Shown here in pieces: positions 8,192-16,246 of a DNA stretch of 42,238 bases. A program made the translations under genes and the position numbers. Below the pieces are notes generated by a model. That model had not been told where the DNA came from. It was given only the letters and a program-made list of their open reading frames with translations, and did not search any database. The stretch is from DASVTU01 sp036387415 (lineage in GTDB: Bacteria > Acidobacteriota > Blastocatellia > Pyrinomonadales > Pyrinomonadaceae): the NCBI GenBank assembly GCA_036387415.1, contig DASVTU010000012.1:1-42238 (forward strand). The letters are read 5' to 3'. Every line of letters starts with the position of its first letter. The first letter of the stretch is position 1.

Positions 8192-8496
8192 AAACCACGC
8201 CGGAACTGTCTGACGAATCGCTATGCGTTTCGGGCGAACAATCTCCTTCACATGCGCGGACGGACACCTGCTCCGGTCGCAGACTCTCGCCTGAGACGCT
8301 TCTGCTCTTTCATTCTTCCCGGCGTGGCTCTGCTTTATCCTTCTGCCATGCAACATCGCAGGGAAAGCCGCGCGCTAGCGCAGAAACATCCCGACGGTTC
8401 TGCTTCGTGCGTCGCGCCGCGAAAGAGTTTGGCCGCGCTGCTCGTCTGCATCGACCCCGGTCGTCCGCGCCGACACTAAACATAAGGAGCGTTATT
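8192..8496. other. Intergenic region, 305 bp
   Basis: It holds no convincing gene. A 75-codon plus-strand reading frame (8252-8479) has no ribosome site or recognisable product. The only clear signal is the AAGGAG at 8484-8489 serving the next gene. No strong hairpin was seen. Confidence 0.5.
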
Positions 8497-9672
8497 GTGT
8501 CACAAGTTATCCGCACGCTGCGACGATGCACGTTGTTCTTCGTCGCCCTCTTGCTCGTCTCCCAAACTTTGCAAGCGACGACTGCCAACGCGCAGGACGC
8601 GCTCAAGGCATGGGAGAATTTCGATTTTGCCAAGCGCACGATTCAGCCCGCGCAGTTGAAGGATTTGAACGAGTACGATTTGAAGTTGCTGCGCGGCCTC
8701 GTTTTCGGTCGTCGCGGACGCATCTTCAAAGACCCCGACATCAAAAACTACCTGCAAGAGCGTGCGTGGTATAAACCCGACCCGCAGTTTCAAAACACGT
8801 CGCTCAACGCGAAGGAGCGCAGCAATCTCGACGTGATTCGCATCGAAGAGGCCAAACGGCACGAACAGATTGAGCCGGGCGACATGCGTCTCTACCAGAC
8901 ACGCCTCGTCACCGCCAAACAACTCGGCCAACACACAGGAGCCGAATGGCGCGTGCTGCGCGCCGAAATCGAAGCCATCCACGGCAGACGCTTCGACGAC
9001 CAACCGTGGCTTCAGCAATATTTCGCGGAACGATACTGGTACAAACCAAACGACGCCTACAATCCGAAGCAGTTGAGCAGCATCGAACGACGCAATCTCG
9101 CCACCATCGACGCGGCGCAAAAGAAGCAACGCAACGTCGCCATCTCGGCGGGCGATATGGAGTTGTTTCAAAAGACGCCTGTCAAGGAAGAGATGCTGCG
9201 CGGCCTCGGCCTCTACGAACTGCGTCTCCTACGCAATGAAGTCTACGCGCGGCGCGGTCGGCAATTCCGCACCGCATGGCTCGCGCAATTCTTCTACAGT
9301 CAACCCTGGTACGAGCCGTCCGAGACCTTTCAGGACACAGACCTCACAGACATCGAAAAGCAGAACATCGAAACCATCGCCAAATACGAAAATCGTCTCA
9401 AAGAAGAACTGAGCGCCAAACCCGTCGCGCCCACGCTGCTCGAAGGACTCTTTCTCGAAGACGCACGCAAACTACGCTTCGAGATACAAGCGCGTCACGG
9501 CAAAGTCTTCAAAGACAAATGGGTGCAGGATTACTTCGTCAGCTTCCCCTGGTACAAACCGAACCCACAATATCAGGACACGATGCTCACCACCACAGAG
9601 CAACGCAACGTCGCCGCCATTCTCGCCTACGAGAAGAAAGCGACCAGCGTCCTCGACGCCATTGAGGGTTGA
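8497..9672 (+). CDS. Secreted protein with four YARHG domains
   Basis: The 391-residue product starts at a GTG with AAGGAG seven bases upstream. It begins with a signal peptide (hydrophobic stretch about 10-27, then TTANAQDA). The rest is four copies of an approximately 80-residue unit of the YARHG type (PF13308-like). Each has a helix reading LRGLVFGRRGRIF, LRAEIEAIHGRRF, LRNEVYARRGRQF or LRFEIQARHGKVF, then a hydrophobic segment ending in W-Y-(K/E)-P, then an L(N/T/S)xxExxN helix. YARHG is described as a bacterial extracellular domain of unknown function. No catalytic motif is apparent. It is monocistronic, ending in a hairpin-rich spacer. Confidence 0.88.
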   Translation: MSQVIRTLRRCTLFFVALLLVSQTLQATTANAQDALKAWENFDFAKRTIQPAQLKDLNEYDLKLLRGLVFGRRGRIFKDPDIKNYLQERAWYKPDPQFQNTSLNAKERSNLDVIRIEEAKRHEQIEPGDMRLYQTRLVTAKQLGQHTGAEWRVLRAEIEAIHGRRFDDQPWLQQYFAERYWYKPNDAYNPKQLSSIERRNLATIDAAQKKQRNVAISAGDMELFQKTPVKEEMLRGLGLYELRLLRNEVYARRGRQFRTAWLAQFFYSQPWYEPSETFQDTDLTDIEKQNIETIAKYENRLKEELSAKPVAPTLLEGLFLEDARKLRFEIQARHGKVFKDKWVQDYFVSFPWYKPNPQYQDTMLTTTEQRNVAAILAYEKKATSVLDAIEG

Positions 9673-9686
9673 TAGAGCTAACCCTC
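9664..9686 (+). terminator. Small stem-loop overlapping the YARHG gene stop
   Basis: GAGGGTT (9664-9670) pairs with AACCCTC (9680-9686). It overlaps the TGA stop and has no T-tract. Together with the larger inverted repeat just downstream it may form the 3' end of this transcript. Confidence 0.35.
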
Positions 9687-9709
9687 GTCCCGCGTGCCGG
9701 GACACACAA

Positions 9710-9806
9710 GAATTGCGGAATGCGGATTTCGGATTGCGGATTGAAAGACAGATGTTTCAATCCGCAATCGCGTTTCGTCATGTGTAGAAACCGCATTCCG
9801 CGATTC
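9710..9806. repeat. Nested inverted repeats with iterated ATTGCGG words between convergent genes
   Basis: The inner arms ATTGCGGATTGAAA (9733-9746) and TTTCAATCCGCAAT (9755-9768) are exact complements around an 8-base loop. The outer arms (9710-9725 and 9791-9806) match at 15 of 16 bases. The left side is an iteration of ATTGCGG, AATGCGG, ATTTCGG and ATTGCGG. It fills the gap between the YARHG gene and the convergent minus-strand gene, touching the latter's stop codon, so a bidirectional terminator is a reasonable role. Confidence 0.75.
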
Positions 9807-10482
9807 AGTTGACAACTTTATGGAGTGAACGCCAAGAGGCGTGGAGCAGTTCGTCGATGTGTTGCCAGTCTTGTTGGGTGACGCCGTTGGTTGTTTCGGC
9901 GCGGTCGTCGCGGATAAGCATGGCTTGGGCGCGGAGGCGTGCGTGTTCGGCGAGTGGTTCGATGGGGACGCGGTAGAGTTCGGAGGGGAGTTCGGCGAGC
10001 GCGCGTTCGAGGTCGGCGGGCGCGTGGCGTTTGCGTTCGCGGTGAATAATCCACCATTCAAGTTCGAGACGCGCGGCGCGCTCGGTGTCGAAGGGCGTGT
10101 CGCTCACGGAGCGGACGGCTTCGTAGAATTTCACTAAATCGGGCAGAGCTTTTTCGTAGTCGGCGCGACTGTGGCCGTCTTTGAAGACGAAGGCGGCGCG
10201 GGCGGCGCGGAAGGCGGTGACGTTCGAGCGCCAGAATCGTAGACGATACTGAGTGCGTAAAAGTTCGGCGAGTTGCAGAAAGAGTTTGAGGCGCTCGCGT
10301 CCGTAGTAGGAACGCCACATCGCCGTCTCTAGCCGCGCCACTTCGTCGGGATTGAAATCACGCAGGCTCGTCCGACGCGGGGCGTAGAGGTCGAACGCCA
10401 CCCACGCGAACAACGCGACGAGCAGCGCCAATGCCATCCAACGCCGCTTCGGAAACCGTCGCGCCGACTTCAACTCGTTCAT
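9805..10482 (-). CDS. Hypothetical single-pass membrane protein
   Basis: I do not recognise this 225-residue product. It has a basic N-terminus (KSARRFPKRR), one transmembrane helix (about 14-33), and a predicted helical, Arg/Glu/Leu-rich soluble domain facing either the periplasm or the cytoplasm (the charge bias suggests N-in). The chosen ATG has GGGAG upstream at good spacing and lies only 17 bases after the stop of the cyclase gene, so the two are probably co-transcribed. That makes it a candidate partner of the cyclase, by location only. Confidence 0.75.
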   Translation of the reverse strand: MNELKSARRFPKRRWMALALLVALFAWVAFDLYAPRRTSLRDFNPDEVARLETAMWRSYYGRERLKLFLQLAELLRTQYRLRFWRSNVTAFRAARAAFVFKDGHSRADYEKALPDLVKFYEAVRSVSDTPFDTERAARLELEWWIIHRERKRHAPADLERALAELPSELYRVPIEPLAEHARLRAQAMLIRDDRAETTNGVTQQDWQHIDELLHASWRSLHKVVN

Positions 10483-10499
10483 GTTCAACTCTCCCGTTA

Positions 10500-12401
10500 T
10501 CACTGTCGAACTGAGTGTTCCTGTTCTCCATTTTGCATCTGCTTCTTTTTCGGCATCACGCGCCACAACTCGAAACGTTCTTCGTCGAAGCCTCTGAGTC
10601 CTGTTTCCAGAGGTTCGGCGACAAGTTCGCCTTCGGGGTCTTCGAGCATGGCGGCGACCTTCGGGTCGTGGCGAACGGCGGATGAGATGACGACATCAGC
10701 GCCCGTCGAGAGTGGTTCGAGGCGTGCGGCGATGTTGACGTTGGAGCCGAAGTAGTCGAGCCGACCGTTGAGCGTGACGGCGATGCAAGCGCCGCTATGA
10801 ATGCCTGCTTTGAGCAAGAGCGGACGCATGTTCGCGGGCGGCGAGGCGAGCGCAGCTTGCGCGCGGACGATGGCACGCAAGGCGGACGCGGGACGACGGA
10901 AGACGGCCATCACGGCATCGCCGATGGTCTTGACGAGTGCGCCGCCCTCGTCGGCAATCGCATCGCGCAGCACGTCGAAATGGTTCATCACCGCGCCGAA
11001 GGCGACGGCATCACCGATGTCTCGATAGAGGCGGGTTGAGCCGCGTAGGTCTGTGAAGAGAATCGTCATGCTGCCGACGGAGATGCGGTCGCCGGGACGC
11101 AGGGCTTCGCTGGCAAAGAGGTCGCGGAATAGTTGGAGCGCGGTCACGTCGGCGGCGGTGGCGGCTTGGTCGCCCCATGCCGTGCGTTCGAGGATGAGGA
11201 GTTGCATGTCGTCGGTCGCGTTCTCGAAGCTGAGCGACGGCGTGGGCGAGAGTCGTCGTTCGTCTTCAGGCCAACTCATGCTGTTGACTTGAAGCGTGGC
11301 TTGCTTGTCGCCGTCCGGCGCGACGAGTAGAAACTGTCCACCCGCGACGTTCATGGCGCGGAGACGATAACGACCCTCTTCGAGCGCGGGCGTGAGCGTG
11401 CGCGTCTCTCCGGGCGCGACGCGCAATTGCGCCGCGATGTGCGGCGTGACCTGCGGGCCGCCGACGCAAAACTCGCGCACCTCAATCTGTCGCACCGCCG
11501 GATTAGGACGAAAAGTAACTTCGACGGAGCGGTCGAAGTTGGCCGTGAAATCAATGTTGCAACTCGCGCAGTGTGCTTCGGTCGGCATCTCACGAAGCGT
11601 CGTGCTCGATTCGTTCGCGCCGCGACAGAGCGGGCAGAGCAAATCCCAACGCAAATCGAGAAGACCCGCGCGCGTCGCTGTGAGACAGAGTTCGAGCGCG
11701 GCACGTCGCGGCGTTTGCCAGTAATCGGCGAGCGCGTAGGGGCGTATGCGCGCGAGCGAAAGGTCGTCGGAGTGTTCGATGGTCTCCGCGAGATGCGCGA
11801 CGAGTTCGGGCGACGCGCCTTCTTTAATCAACCTCTCGCTCAACAGAGACAAGCGCACGCGACCGCCGTCTGTGAGTTGCGAGGGCGCGGCGAGCGGGAG
11901 CGCCGTCGTCTGCCCCTGCTGCGCGAGGCGGTCGTAACGACGAATGACCTTTGCGAACTTTCGCGCGCTGCGCGCTCCGACTTGCCACGGGATAGCGACA
12001 GCGCCGAGCGCCGTGCGCGGCATGACCCATAATTGGTAGACGAGACGCGTCCCGCCTCCGTCGCGCGGCGCGAGTTCGACCGTCACGCGCATGCGTTCGA
12101 GCGGCCCGTGCGTGTAATGACGCACGACGCCGAAGCGGTGCGGTCGTGTCCACTCGAAGGGTTCTTCGTCCCACGCCACCTTGAAGCCGAACATCGAGAG
12201 ATGCAGACGACGCCATGCCGCACGCTGTTTCGTTTCCGCGCCGTCAGACTTCCGTGCGCCATTGCTCGGCGGCGCATCACGCACCGACGGCATACCCGCG
12301 TCGCGGTTGAAACGATTCGTGTCAGCAACCAGCGGCCACAGCATCTCCGGGCTGGACTCAAGCTCGTATTCCCAACGGTAATGAAACTCTCTGTAACCCA
12401 T
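10500..12401 (-). CDS. Class III adenylate/guanylate cyclase with SRPBCC-like and zinc-ribbon regions
   Basis: The 633-residue product is a fusion. Residues 1-160 resemble the SRPBCC (START-like) ligand-binding fold. Residues 180-300 carry a CPLC...CASC pair (Cys256, Cys259, Cys278, Cys281), a likely zinc ribbon in a DUF5939-like region. Residues 440-620 are a class III cyclase domain with metal-binding Asp451 (FTDLRGST) and Asp495 (KTIGD). The candidate substrate-specifying residues Lys491 and Asp549 (LDYFG) favour ATP, and Asn556 and Arg560 (VNIAARLE) stabilise the transition state. The catalytic set looks complete, so cAMP synthesis is predicted. There is no membrane segment. The start at MGYREF avoids overlap with the divergent gene; no strong ribosome site is visible. 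It is followed by a small membrane protein. Confidence 0.88.
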   Translation of the reverse strand: MGYREFHYRWEYELESSPEMLWPLVADTNRFNRDAGMPSVRDAPPSNGARKSDGAETKQRAAWRRLHLSMFGFKVAWDEEPFEWTRPHRFGVVRHYTHGPLERMRVTVELAPRDGGGTRLVYQLWVMPRTALGAVAIPWQVGARSARKFAKVIRRYDRLAQQGQTTALPLAAPSQLTDGGRVRLSLLSERLIKEGASPELVAHLAETIEHSDDLSLARIRPYALADYWQTPRRAALELCLTATRAGLLDLRWDLLCPLCRGANESSTTLREMPTEAHCASCNIDFTANFDRSVEVTFRPNPAVRQIEVREFCVGGPQVTPHIAAQLRVAPGETRTLTPALEEGRYRLRAMNVAGGQFLLVAPDGDKQATLQVNSMSWPEDERRLSPTPSLSFENATDDMQLLILERTAWGDQAATAADVTALQLFRDLFASEALRPGDRISVGSMTILFTDLRGSTRLYRDIGDAVAFGAVMNHFDVLRDAIADEGGALVKTIGDAVMAVFRRPASALRAIVRAQAALASPPANMRPLLLKAGIHSGACIAVTLNGRLDYFGSNVNIAARLEPLSTGADVVISSAVRHDPKVAAMLEDPEGELVAEPLETGLRGFDEERFELWRVMPKKKQMQNGEQEHSVRQ

Positions 12402-12608
12402 TTTGTGAGCGGCAGACCGGAATTTAAAATCCCGACGGCATCCGATAGTGAAGCGGGCAAACGTTGCGAGGATAAAATTTGAACGGCGCGCGAGAACGAC
12501 ATGCGAGGCGGCGACAAATCCTATAACCTCCGGCCTCTGCTTTTCAATGGTAAACTGCGGCGGGCGCGTTAGCGCAAGATTTCGCATTCGTGCAACGGGG
12601 AGAGCAAA

Positions 12609-13532
12609 GTGGAAAAGGTTTCGTATCTCGGTCAACCTAACTGCTACAGGTTATCCAACTCGACCGTCGAGTTGATTGTCACCACAGACATCGGCCCGCG
12701 CATCATTCGCTACGGTTTCAACGGCGGGGAGAACATCTTCGGCGAAGTGCCCGACGCTTCCGTCAAGACGACGCTCGGTGAATGGAAGCCGCTTGGCGGG
12801 CATCGTCTCTGGACGGCGCCGGAGTCTCTGCCGCGCAGCTACGTGCCCGACAACGCCCCTGTCGAATTCGAGTCGGAATCCGAACGCTCGATACGTCTGA
12901 CGCAGACCATCGAGCAGCCGACGGGCATTCAAAAGGAGATGCACGTCGCGCTCGACATGGAAGGTTCGGGCGTGACGGTGCGGCACATCATCATGAATCG
13001 AAATCTCTGGCGCATCGAGGTTGCGCCGTGGGCGTTGACCATCATGCGCGGCGGCGGCGAGACGATTCTTCCGCAGGAACCTTATCGTTCATGGGATGAG
13101 ACGGTGCTTCCGGCGCGTCCGTTGGTGCTCTGGCATTACACGGACTTGCGCGACCCGCGTTGGAGTTTGGGTCAGAGATTCATTCGTCTGAAGACGGACG
13201 AGAAGGCGTCCGCGCCGCAGAAGGTCGGCATCCTCAACAAGCAGGGCTGGTCGGCCTACCTGCTCGGCGAAACACTCTTTGTCAAATCAGTGGCCTACCG
13301 TGAGGGCGCGAACTATCCCGATTACAACAGTAATAACGAAGCCTACACGGCGGGTTCCTTCATGGAACTCGAAACACTCGCTCCCATCCAGATGCTCGAA
13401 CCGGGCGAATCCGCCACGCACGTCGAGCAGTGGTTTCTATTTCCAAACTTCGCGGCAGGCGCGACCGATGAAGAACTCGAAGCAAGCCTCCGTCCGTGCA
13501 TCACGCATCTGCATCGTTCGACGACGGCTTGA
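12609..13532 (+). CDS. Galactose-mutarotase-like / DUF4380-type protein
   Basis: The 307-residue product is a predicted beta-sandwich with the aldose-1-epimerase-like hallmark near its start (TTDIGPRIIRYGFNGGENIFGE). Further matching segments are GGHRLWTAPE, a central IEVAPWALTIMRGGGE, and LEPGESATHVEQWFLF, as in mutarotase-like and DUF4380 proteins. The exact carbohydrate substrate is unknown, and a non-catalytic sugar-binding role is possible. Start: GTG with GGGAGA upstream. It is divergent from the cyclase gene and appears monocistronic. No signal peptide, so cytoplasmic. Confidence 0.8.
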   Translation: MEKVSYLGQPNCYRLSNSTVELIVTTDIGPRIIRYGFNGGENIFGEVPDASVKTTLGEWKPLGGHRLWTAPESLPRSYVPDNAPVEFESESERSIRLTQTIEQPTGIQKEMHVALDMEGSGVTVRHIIMNRNLWRIEVAPWALTIMRGGGETILPQEPYRSWDETVLPARPLVLWHYTDLRDPRWSLGQRFIRLKTDEKASAPQKVGILNKQGWSAYLLGETLFVKSVAYREGANYPDYNSNNEAYTAGSFMELETLAPIQMLEPGESATHVEQWFLFPNFAAGATDEELEASLRPCITHLHRSTTA

Positions 13533-13678
13533 GAGTCGCTGCTGTTGCTTGAGTAGTTGCTGCGTCTACGTCGTCGCATAGTTAATGCTTCGTCGTCGAA
13601 GAATTTTAGTGACAGACGATACGCGGTTTGATAGGTTGTTCATGTTGTGACCATTTCAACTTGATAAGGGAGAAAAGC

Positions 13679-14137
13679 ATGGCAACTAAAAAGGCTGGCT
13701 CGAAATCAGGCGGAGGAAAGAGATCGTCGTCCTCGTCGTCGGGCGGTAGTGGCGGTGGTGGTGGTAAGAAAGGTGGCGGCGGTAAACAGTCAGGCGCACG
13801 CAAATCAAGCCCCGACCTGATGAAGAAGGGCAGCAGCAGCGGCTCAAAGAGCGGCGGTAAGAAGGGCGGCAGCAAGAAAGGCGGCAGCAGCAAGAAGGGC
13901 GGCAGTAAGAAGGGCGGCGGCGGTGGCGGCGGACTGCTTGCGAGCGCCAAGAAGATTGCCGGTGAAGTGTTAGTCGGCGCAGTGACGGGCGCGGCGAAGG
14001 GCGCGGTCATCGGCGCGGTCGAACCGTTAGAGGAAGCCGTCGGCGTTGACACGCCGGGCGGTGGCGGCAGCAAAGGTGGCAGCAAGGGCGGTGGCAGCAA
14101 GAAGGGCGGCGGCAGTAAAAAGGGTGGCGGCAAGTAA
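13679..14137 (+). CDS. Gly/Ser/Lys-rich low-complexity basic protein with a glycine-zipper-like core
   Basis: The 152-residue product consists of two repetitive basic regions (1-85 and 125-152) built from KKGGS and GGGSKKGG units. They flank a conventional-looking hydrophobic/amphipathic segment at 86-122 (LLASAKKIAGEVLVG, then AVTGAAKGAVIGAVE) with small residues spaced like a glycine zipper. It starts at an ATG with AAGGGAG upstream and ends in a clear terminator, so it looks like a real monocistronic gene. I know no family for it. A nucleic-acid- or polyanion-binding, membrane-associating or self-assembling protein is possible, by composition only. The coding DNA is a tandem GGC/AAG repeat prone to length change. 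Confidence 0.75.
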   Translation: MATKKAGSKSGGGKRSSSSSSGGSGGGGGKKGGGGKQSGARKSSPDLMKKGSSSGSKSGGKKGGSKKGGSSKKGGSKKGGGGGGGLLASAKKIAGEVLVGAVTGAAKGAVIGAVEPLEEAVGVDTPGGGGSKGGSKGGGSKKGGGSKKGGGK

Positions 14138-14177
14138 CGCTTCCCCGCGCTTCTCAAACACCAACCCAACCAAGATA

Positions 14178-14210
14178 GAGGGCAGCCCATGCGCTGCCCT
14201 CAACTTTTAT
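14178..14210 (+). terminator. Rho-independent terminator
   Basis: GAGGGCAGC (14178-14186) pairs exactly with GCTGCCCTC (14193-14201) over a 6-base loop, followed by AACTTTTAT. It lies 40 bases after the Gly/Ser/Lys-rich gene and just before the convergent MATE gene end. Confidence 0.8.
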
Positions 14211-14240
14211 CCCTCATCCCTTCGCTTTCATTCCTCGCTT
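14211..14240. repeat. Iterated TCATCCC/TTCGC words at the MATE gene end
   Basis: A short stretch of iterated words (ATCCCTCATCCCTTCGC, then TTTCATTCCTCGC) lies directly downstream of the MATE stop. The same words recur at 41594-41624 after ruvB. This is a possible degenerate fragment of the palindromic element found there. Confidence 0.4.
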
Positions 14241-14241
14241 C

Positions 14242-15762
14242 TCACACCATCTTCGTCTTCCAGCGTCCTCGACGGAAGATAACGGCGCTGACGATTGCCA
14301 GTGTCGAGAAGGCGATGGTGATGGAGAGGAAGACCCCGCGCGGGCCGAAGCCGAAAGGGATGGCGAGCAGGTAGGCGAGCGGAATCTCCCAGAGCCAGAA
14401 GACAAAGAGATTGATGATAGTCGGCGTGCGCGTGTCGCCCGCGCCGTTGAACGACTGCGTGATAACCATTCCGTAAGCGTAAAAGAGAAAGCCACACGCG
14501 ATGACGCGCAACGCATCGACGCCGTATGGAACGACCGCCGGGTCGGAAGTAAACAGGCCGATAATCGGTCGTGCGAAGACAACGAAGATGAGTCCGACGC
14601 TGCCGAGAATGCACATGTTATAGAAGCCCGCCTGCCATACCGCGCGTTCGGCGCGTTCCGGCTTGCCCGCTCCGAGAGCCTGCCCCACCATCGTCGCCGC
14701 CGCGTTGCTCATGCCCCACGAAGGCAGCAGCGCAAACAGTATGACGCGAATACCGATGGTATAACCCGCGAGCGCGTTGCTTCCAAAACTCGATAGGATG
14801 CGAATCAGACCAATCCAACTCGCCATGCCGATGAAGACCTGAAACGTCGCCGACGCCGACAGACGCAGAATGCGGAATATCAATTCAGGCTCGAAGCGAA
14901 AGTGGCGACGCGCGACATGGAGACGACCGCCGGGACGCATCAGTCTTGAAAAAGCGTAGAGCGCGCCCGTGCCGCGACCGATGGTAGTGGCGACGGCTGC
15001 GCCCATCACGCCGAGTTCGGGGAAGGGGCCGAGGCCGAAGATGAAACATGGGCCGAGCAGGATGTTGATGATGTTGGCGAGCCACAGCACGCGCATCGCA
15101 ATCGCCGCGTCGCCCGCCCCGCGAAAGACCGCGTTAATCAGAAACAGCATTACCACCACGATGTTTCCGCCGAGCATCACACGCGTATAACCCGACCCCT
15201 GCTCGATGACGCCGCGCGTCGCGCCCATCACTTCCAAAAGCTTCGGCGCAAGCAACACTCCGCTCACACCGAGCGCAAGCGCCACGACCACTCCTATCAA
15301 GATGACCTGTGCGGCTGTGTGCGCCGCGCCTTCGACATCGTGCTCGCCCGTGCGCCGCGCCACCACCGCCGTCGCGCCAATGCTCAGCCCCACCGCCAAC
15401 GCGTAGATAATCGTCAGCATCGACTCCGTTAGTCCGACTGTGGCGACAGCATCCGAACCGAGTTTGGCGACGAAGAACACGTCCACCACCGCAAACACGC
15501 TCTCCATCAACATCTCCAACACCATCGGCACCGACAGCATCACAATCGCGCGTCTAATCGACCCCTCAGTAAAATCCCTCTGCGACCCATGCACCGCCTC
15601 CCGCAACGCCGCCCACAAGCCCTGCTGTGATGCCTCCGTCGCCCGCGATGGCTCATTCGCAAACTCAGACACCTCCTCCACGCGCACGGAACTTCCCGCC
15701 GTCGCTGCAACCCCGGCTTCGTTTCCCGGCACATTCTCCAAACTTTTCGACGGTTCAGACAT
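14242..15762 (-). CDS. MATE family multidrug / cation-coupled exporter
   Basis: MATE proteins export drugs and toxic organic cations across the inner membrane using Na+ or H+ gradients. The 506-residue product has a 65-residue polar N-terminal extension, then twelve predicted helices in two homologous six-helix halves. The first half begins at SIRRAIVMLSVPMVLEMLMESVF. The conserved VDVFFVAKLGSDAVATVGL segment and the equivalent second-half GMASWIGLIRILSSFGSNALAGYTIG (in parts) are typical. Start: ATG giving MSEPSKSL, with only a weak ribosome site. It is convergent with the low-complexity gene, and no other efflux components are adjacent, which suits a single-component transporter. The specific substrate is unknown. 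Confidence 0.92.
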   Translation of the reverse strand: MSEPSKSLENVPGNEAGVAATAGSSVRVEEVSEFANEPSRATEASQQGLWAALREAVHGSQRDFTEGSIRRAIVMLSVPMVLEMLMESVFAVVDVFFVAKLGSDAVATVGLTESMLTIIYALAVGLSIGATAVVARRTGEHDVEGAAHTAAQVILIGVVVALALGVSGVLLAPKLLEVMGATRGVIEQGSGYTRVMLGGNIVVVMLFLINAVFRGAGDAAIAMRVLWLANIINILLGPCFIFGLGPFPELGVMGAAVATTIGRGTGALYAFSRLMRPGGRLHVARRHFRFEPELIFRILRLSASATFQVFIGMASWIGLIRILSSFGSNALAGYTIGIRVILFALLPSWGMSNAAATMVGQALGAGKPERAERAVWQAGFYNMCILGSVGLIFVVFARPIIGLFTSDPAVVPYGVDALRVIACGFLFYAYGMVITQSFNGAGDTRTPTIINLFVFWLWEIPLAYLLAIPFGFGPRGVFLSITIAFSTLAIVSAVIFRRGRWKTKMV

Positions 15763-15956
15763 TCGTTTCACACATCCCAAACGTTTATCTCAGCGAGGCC
15801 ACTCATCAGTTGAGTCTCATACGAAGATTCCACCCAAAAGTTCTCCACCCCGTCATCCCGCACGCTCCCGCTCAACACTCCATTACTGGATGTGATGAGA
15901 AAGTATGAATGAAGACTTATTGATTGAAAGTATAAATAATCAAAACGATAGAAAGG

Positions 15957-15992
15957 GAGAAAAACAAAAGAGGCAGCATTTCTGCTACCTCT
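15957..15992 (-). terminator. Rho-independent terminator after tRNA-Lys
   Basis: On the minus strand AGAGGTAGCA pairs with TGCTGCCTCT (one G-U) across a GAAA tetraloop (15969-15992), followed by TTTGTTTTTC. A textbook terminator 20 bases past the tRNA 3' end. Confidence 0.92.
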
Positions 15993-16011
15993 AACCTGTT
16001 GCTGTGACTAA

Positions 16012-16084
<73 letters not shown>

Positions 16085-16102
16085 GTGCGCTGTGAAGATG
16101 AA

Positions 16103-16130
16103 ATTATACGTCGGCGAGAGGCGATGTCAA
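16103..16130 (-). promoter_or_regulatory. Consensus housekeeping promoter for tRNA-Lys
   Basis: On the minus strand, TTGACA (16125-16130) and TATAAT (16103-16108) are both perfect, separated by 16 bases. The -10 box lies 18 bases upstream of the tRNA 5' end. This is the clearest promoter in the window. Confidence 0.9.
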
Positions 16131-16182
16131 GAAGGCGGGAAGGTAATGCGTCGAAGAAGGTGTGCGGTGTGCGAAGATTGGA

Positions 16183-16229
16183 GAGGGAAGGCTGTGGCAC
16201 TCGTCGTAGTGTCGGAGCAGCCTTCCCTC
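16183..16229. terminator. Hairpin downstream of the M28 peptidase gene
   Basis: GAGGGAAGGCTG (16183-16194) pairs exactly with CAGCCTTCCCTC (16218-16229), and the loop contains an inner CACT/AGTG pair. It starts 17 bases past the peptidase stop. No T-run follows, so it may act as a 3' stabiliser or a non-canonical terminator. Confidence 0.65.
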
Positions 16230-16246
16230 GCGGGTTGTTTGAAGGA

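Noticed and set aside
13838..14135. CRISPR-like array from the repeated GGCGGCAGCAAGAAG units
   Set aside because: The repeats are in-frame codons of the Gly/Ser/Lys protein with no unique spacers between them.
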